Source of the DNA: Hepsetus odoe
Taxonomy: Eukaryota; Chordata; Actinopteri; Characiformes; Hepsetidae
Assembly (NCBI GenBank): GCA_017165825.1
Contig: CM029370.1
Location: 18,899,190-18,963,189, forward strand
DNA: 64,000 nucleotides
Direction of reading: 5' to 3'
Positions 61,855-64,000 of this stretch are shown here, piece after piece. The notes beneath the pieces are model-generated. The model was not told the origin of the DNA. It saw nothing but the letters and a program-made list of their open reading frames with translations, and did not search any database. The position numbers were made by a program, and so were the translations under genes. Position 1 is the first letter of the stretch, and every line of letters begins with the position of its first letter.

Positions 61855-62628
61855 CAGGGGTGCCTTGACTTATGAGTTTAATTCATTCCATAATGAAGCT
61901 CGTAACTCAAATTACTTGTATGTCAAATCAGTTTTCCCATTGAAATGAACTGAAATGCCATTAATCCGTTTAGGACTCCTAAAAAAACACTGAATTTTTT
62001 TTGCTACATGTTTTCAAATAAGAAAAATGTGCTTATAAATAACAGATATTGTATAAAAATACAATAGAATGTACTGCAATAAACTGGTTTTATTAAGTAT
62101 AATGTACAGCATTTGCAAGATCTGACGACTTGAAGATGCTGACAAAGGTGGAGGAGAAAGGCTGAACTGAATAACTGAATCGTGTTCACTGATTTTTGCC
62201 TGTTTCGCCACGCTTTCCTCACTTTCATGGGCAGGGTTCTTGATAAAAACCTGTCCAATGTGTCTGTTTCAGGTGCAGATTGTAGAAGTGCTACACTCGT
62301 CTTACTTCGTCAAGTTGACTACATGCACAACTTGGTCATGTTTTTTGATCATTTTCTCTTTAATTCAATGCACATAATCTGCTTCTTCTTCTCAGCACTT
62401 TCCTTCGCATTCACTTTCTTCGGACACATGGTTGGAAAAACTTCCTCTGTGAGCAAACCGCTTAAAGTGAACGAGTGAGACGGGATGCTGGGTGGATGTT
62501 GCGGCGTTCACTGTACCAACTAGCGGTGGGTATCTGAAGCTGGCTCGTAACCTGAATTTTAGCTCTCAACTCAAAGCAAAAACGGCCAAAAAACTCGTTA
62601 GTTGGGACACTCGTAAGTCAAGGTACCA

Positions 62629-62630
<2 letters not shown>
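61855..62630. mobile_element. Non-autonomous DNA transposon with TIRs
   Basis: Inverted ends CAGGGGTGCCTTGACTTATG and (complement at the right) AGTGGTACCTTGACTTACGA extend as subterminal inverted repeats around CTCGTAACTCAAATT / GCTCGTAACCTGAATTT. TA flanks both sides. The interior encodes no recognised transposase. Its ends resemble a widespread pogo/Tigger-like family, stated tentatively. Confidence 0.7.
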
Positions 62631-62676
<46 letters not shown>

Positions 62677-62695
62677 ATATATATATATATATATG
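62629..62695. repeat. (CTAT)n(AT)n microsatellite
   Basis: About 46 bp of CTAT followed by AT, starting exactly at the right end of the preceding transposon. Confidence 0.93.
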
Positions 62696-62708
62696 TGTGT
62701 ATGTAAAC

Positions 62709-62965
62709 ATACTGCAACCCGGGGCAGTGGTGGCGTCGGCCGCATGGTCAGAGGATCGGGGTTCGAACCCCGTCCCAATAGGTCGCCCTGAGGTACCCTT
62801 GAGCAGGGTGCCGTCCTCGTCCCGCTCCTCCCTGTGATGGGCTGGCGACCTGTCCAGGGTGCATCCCCTGTCCTCGCCCTGTGTGCGCTGGGTTGGACGC
62901 CAGCACTCCCCCGCGACCCCGTTTGGGACAAGCGGCAGATAATGGATGGATGGATACTGCAACCC
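62709..62965 (+). mobile_element. Full-length tRNA-derived SINE with 12-bp TSD
   Basis: The element is 62721-62953: head GGGGCAGTGGTGGCGTCGGC, B box GGTTCGAACCCC, body with GGGCTGGCGACCTGTCCAGG, tail of ATGG repeats. The 12-mer ATACTGCAACCC is repeated exactly at 62709-62720 and 62954-62965. It landed in the tail of an older repeat (CAACCCTACTCAGGATAAGC, also seen at 20.59 kb). Very similar to the minus-strand copy at 3.8 kb. Confidence 0.92.
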
Positions 62966-62989
62966 TACTCAGGATAAGCAGCCAAGAAA

Positions 62990-63570
62990 GTTAATGAATG
63001 AATGTGAGTGTGTGTGTGTGTATACCTATTTTCTGTGATGCCAAAGTGGTACATTTTGAGTGTGGGGGTTAATTAAACATGAATAATTCTGTTGAAAAAG
63101 ATAACAATAAATATTGTCAGCACGAATACTCCTCAAGTTTGATGTATTTTTCCCAAGAGCCAAAAGGCAAGCTCCCAAATAATTGCTTGTTTTGCTGTCT
63201 CTCTAGCTTCACCTCTGCTAATATGCACTGTTAAGAGAGGTATGCTTTGTCTCCTGATAGAAATGCTACACAGTTTGACTTTTATGTTAATTACAGAGGT
63301 AAATAATTCATCCTGGGCTGGAGGTCCAAATTAAAAGGGTCTTACATTAAAGATTGGCAGTCTACAGGGTTACTTGAGTGTCTCATAATGTAGTCTGCAC
63401 TTAGAAGAAGGAGGTTGTTGCACTGAACACTACATGCATTATGTTCAATCAAGACTGGTGGTTAGAGCTAGATTTACCCAAAGAATCTGGACTGTTTCTC
63501 CATTTCAGTGATATTATGAAACACTTTATGAACCATCCCTCTGTCTATTAGGATGATTTAAAAAATGCAA
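62990..63570. other. Gene-free stretch
   Basis: A short GT run at about 63007-63022, otherwise nothing recognised. Confidence 0.5.
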
Positions 63571-63572
63571 AT

Positions 63573-64000
63573 ATACACCAATCAGCCACAACATTAAAAT
63601 CACTGACAGGTGAAGAGCAAGGAATTGATTAAATGGCACCTGTCTTGAGGTAAAAACAAGGCATCAAGTGAACAGTCAGTTATTGAAGTCAATGGGCTGG
63701 ACACCTGATTAATGGGAAAGTGAAAGAATCTGAGCAACTTTAATGAAGGCCAATTAATTATGGTTAGATGATTGAGTCAGATCCAAATGTCAAGTCTTGT
63801 TAGATATTTCCTATATGTAGTCGTTACCACCTACCAGAAGTGTTCCAAGGAAGAACAACTAGTGAACCAGCAGCAGGGTGTTGAGGAGTAAATGCTGGCT
63901 TGTCTGGATCAATCCAGCAGCAGAGCTATCACTGTTAAAATGGCAGATTTTTAACCCAGAGTGCATCAAAGTATATTGGGCTGCAAAACATGCGCACCAG
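63573..64000 (+). mobile_element. Decayed Tc1-like transposon, cut by window end
   Basis: Starts CACCAATCAGCCACAACATT and follows the 5' end of a fish Tc1-like element. Decayed plus-strand coding traces of the DNA-binding half are visible (ESEQL-type start near 63.73 kb, then YQKCSKEEQLVNQQQG). Several frameshifts and a deletion are present. The catalytic half would lie outside the window. Confidence 0.75.

Overview
This window looks like nuclear DNA of a ray-finned (teleost-type) fish. Two intron-containing vertebrate genes sit in about 50 kb of AT-rich non-coding DNA. That DNA is crowded with microsatellites, tRNA-derived SINEs and decayed Tc1/mariner-type transposons of the kind usual in fish. 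There are no bacterial operons, CRISPR arrays or phage-like features.

Layout: both recognisable genes are on the minus strand. At the right, ppm1a (metal-dependent Ser/Thr phosphatase PP2C-alpha) runs from a GC-rich promoter near 60.8-61.0 kb through a 5' UTR exon, a large coding exon (59173-60042) and three smaller coding exons (58729-58846, 53951-54062, 52914-52971). Its last few codons were not found. At the left, six6 (eye-field and hypothalamic SIX-family homeobox factor) has two exons (10126-10697 and 8803-8959) that join cleanly into a 242-residue protein. Order and relative orientation match the tetrapod PPM1A-SIX6 block, so this is probably the conserved SIX6/SIX1/SIX4 neighbourhood. 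Any six1/six4 genes would lie beyond the left edge. The orthologue of the human gene between the two (C14orf39/SIX6OS1) was not recognised.

The roughly 42 kb between six6 and ppm1a is mostly non-coding. Several GC-richer patches hold homeodomain, POU-octamer or PBX/MEIS-like motifs (about 11.0, 26.0, 26.9, 30.2, 42.9 and 44.3 kb; downstream of six6 also 6.65 and 7.5 kb) and are candidate six6 enhancers. An exon-like, CpG-richer segment lies on the plus strand at 34.93-35.11 kb.

Mobile DNA includes two SINE copies with perfect 12-bp target-site duplications, three internally deleted Tc1-like elements sharing long terminal repeats (41.7, 50.3 and 61.3 kb), two nearly full-length decayed Tc1-like elements (46.6-48.0 and 50.9-52.7 kb), several fragments, and one cut by the right window edge. 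No clearly new biological system is visible. The most useful leads are an alternative short ppm1a 3' end with its own poly(A) signals, a perfect PBX/PREP decamer upstream of six6, the exon-like segment at 35 kb, and the dated SINE insertions.
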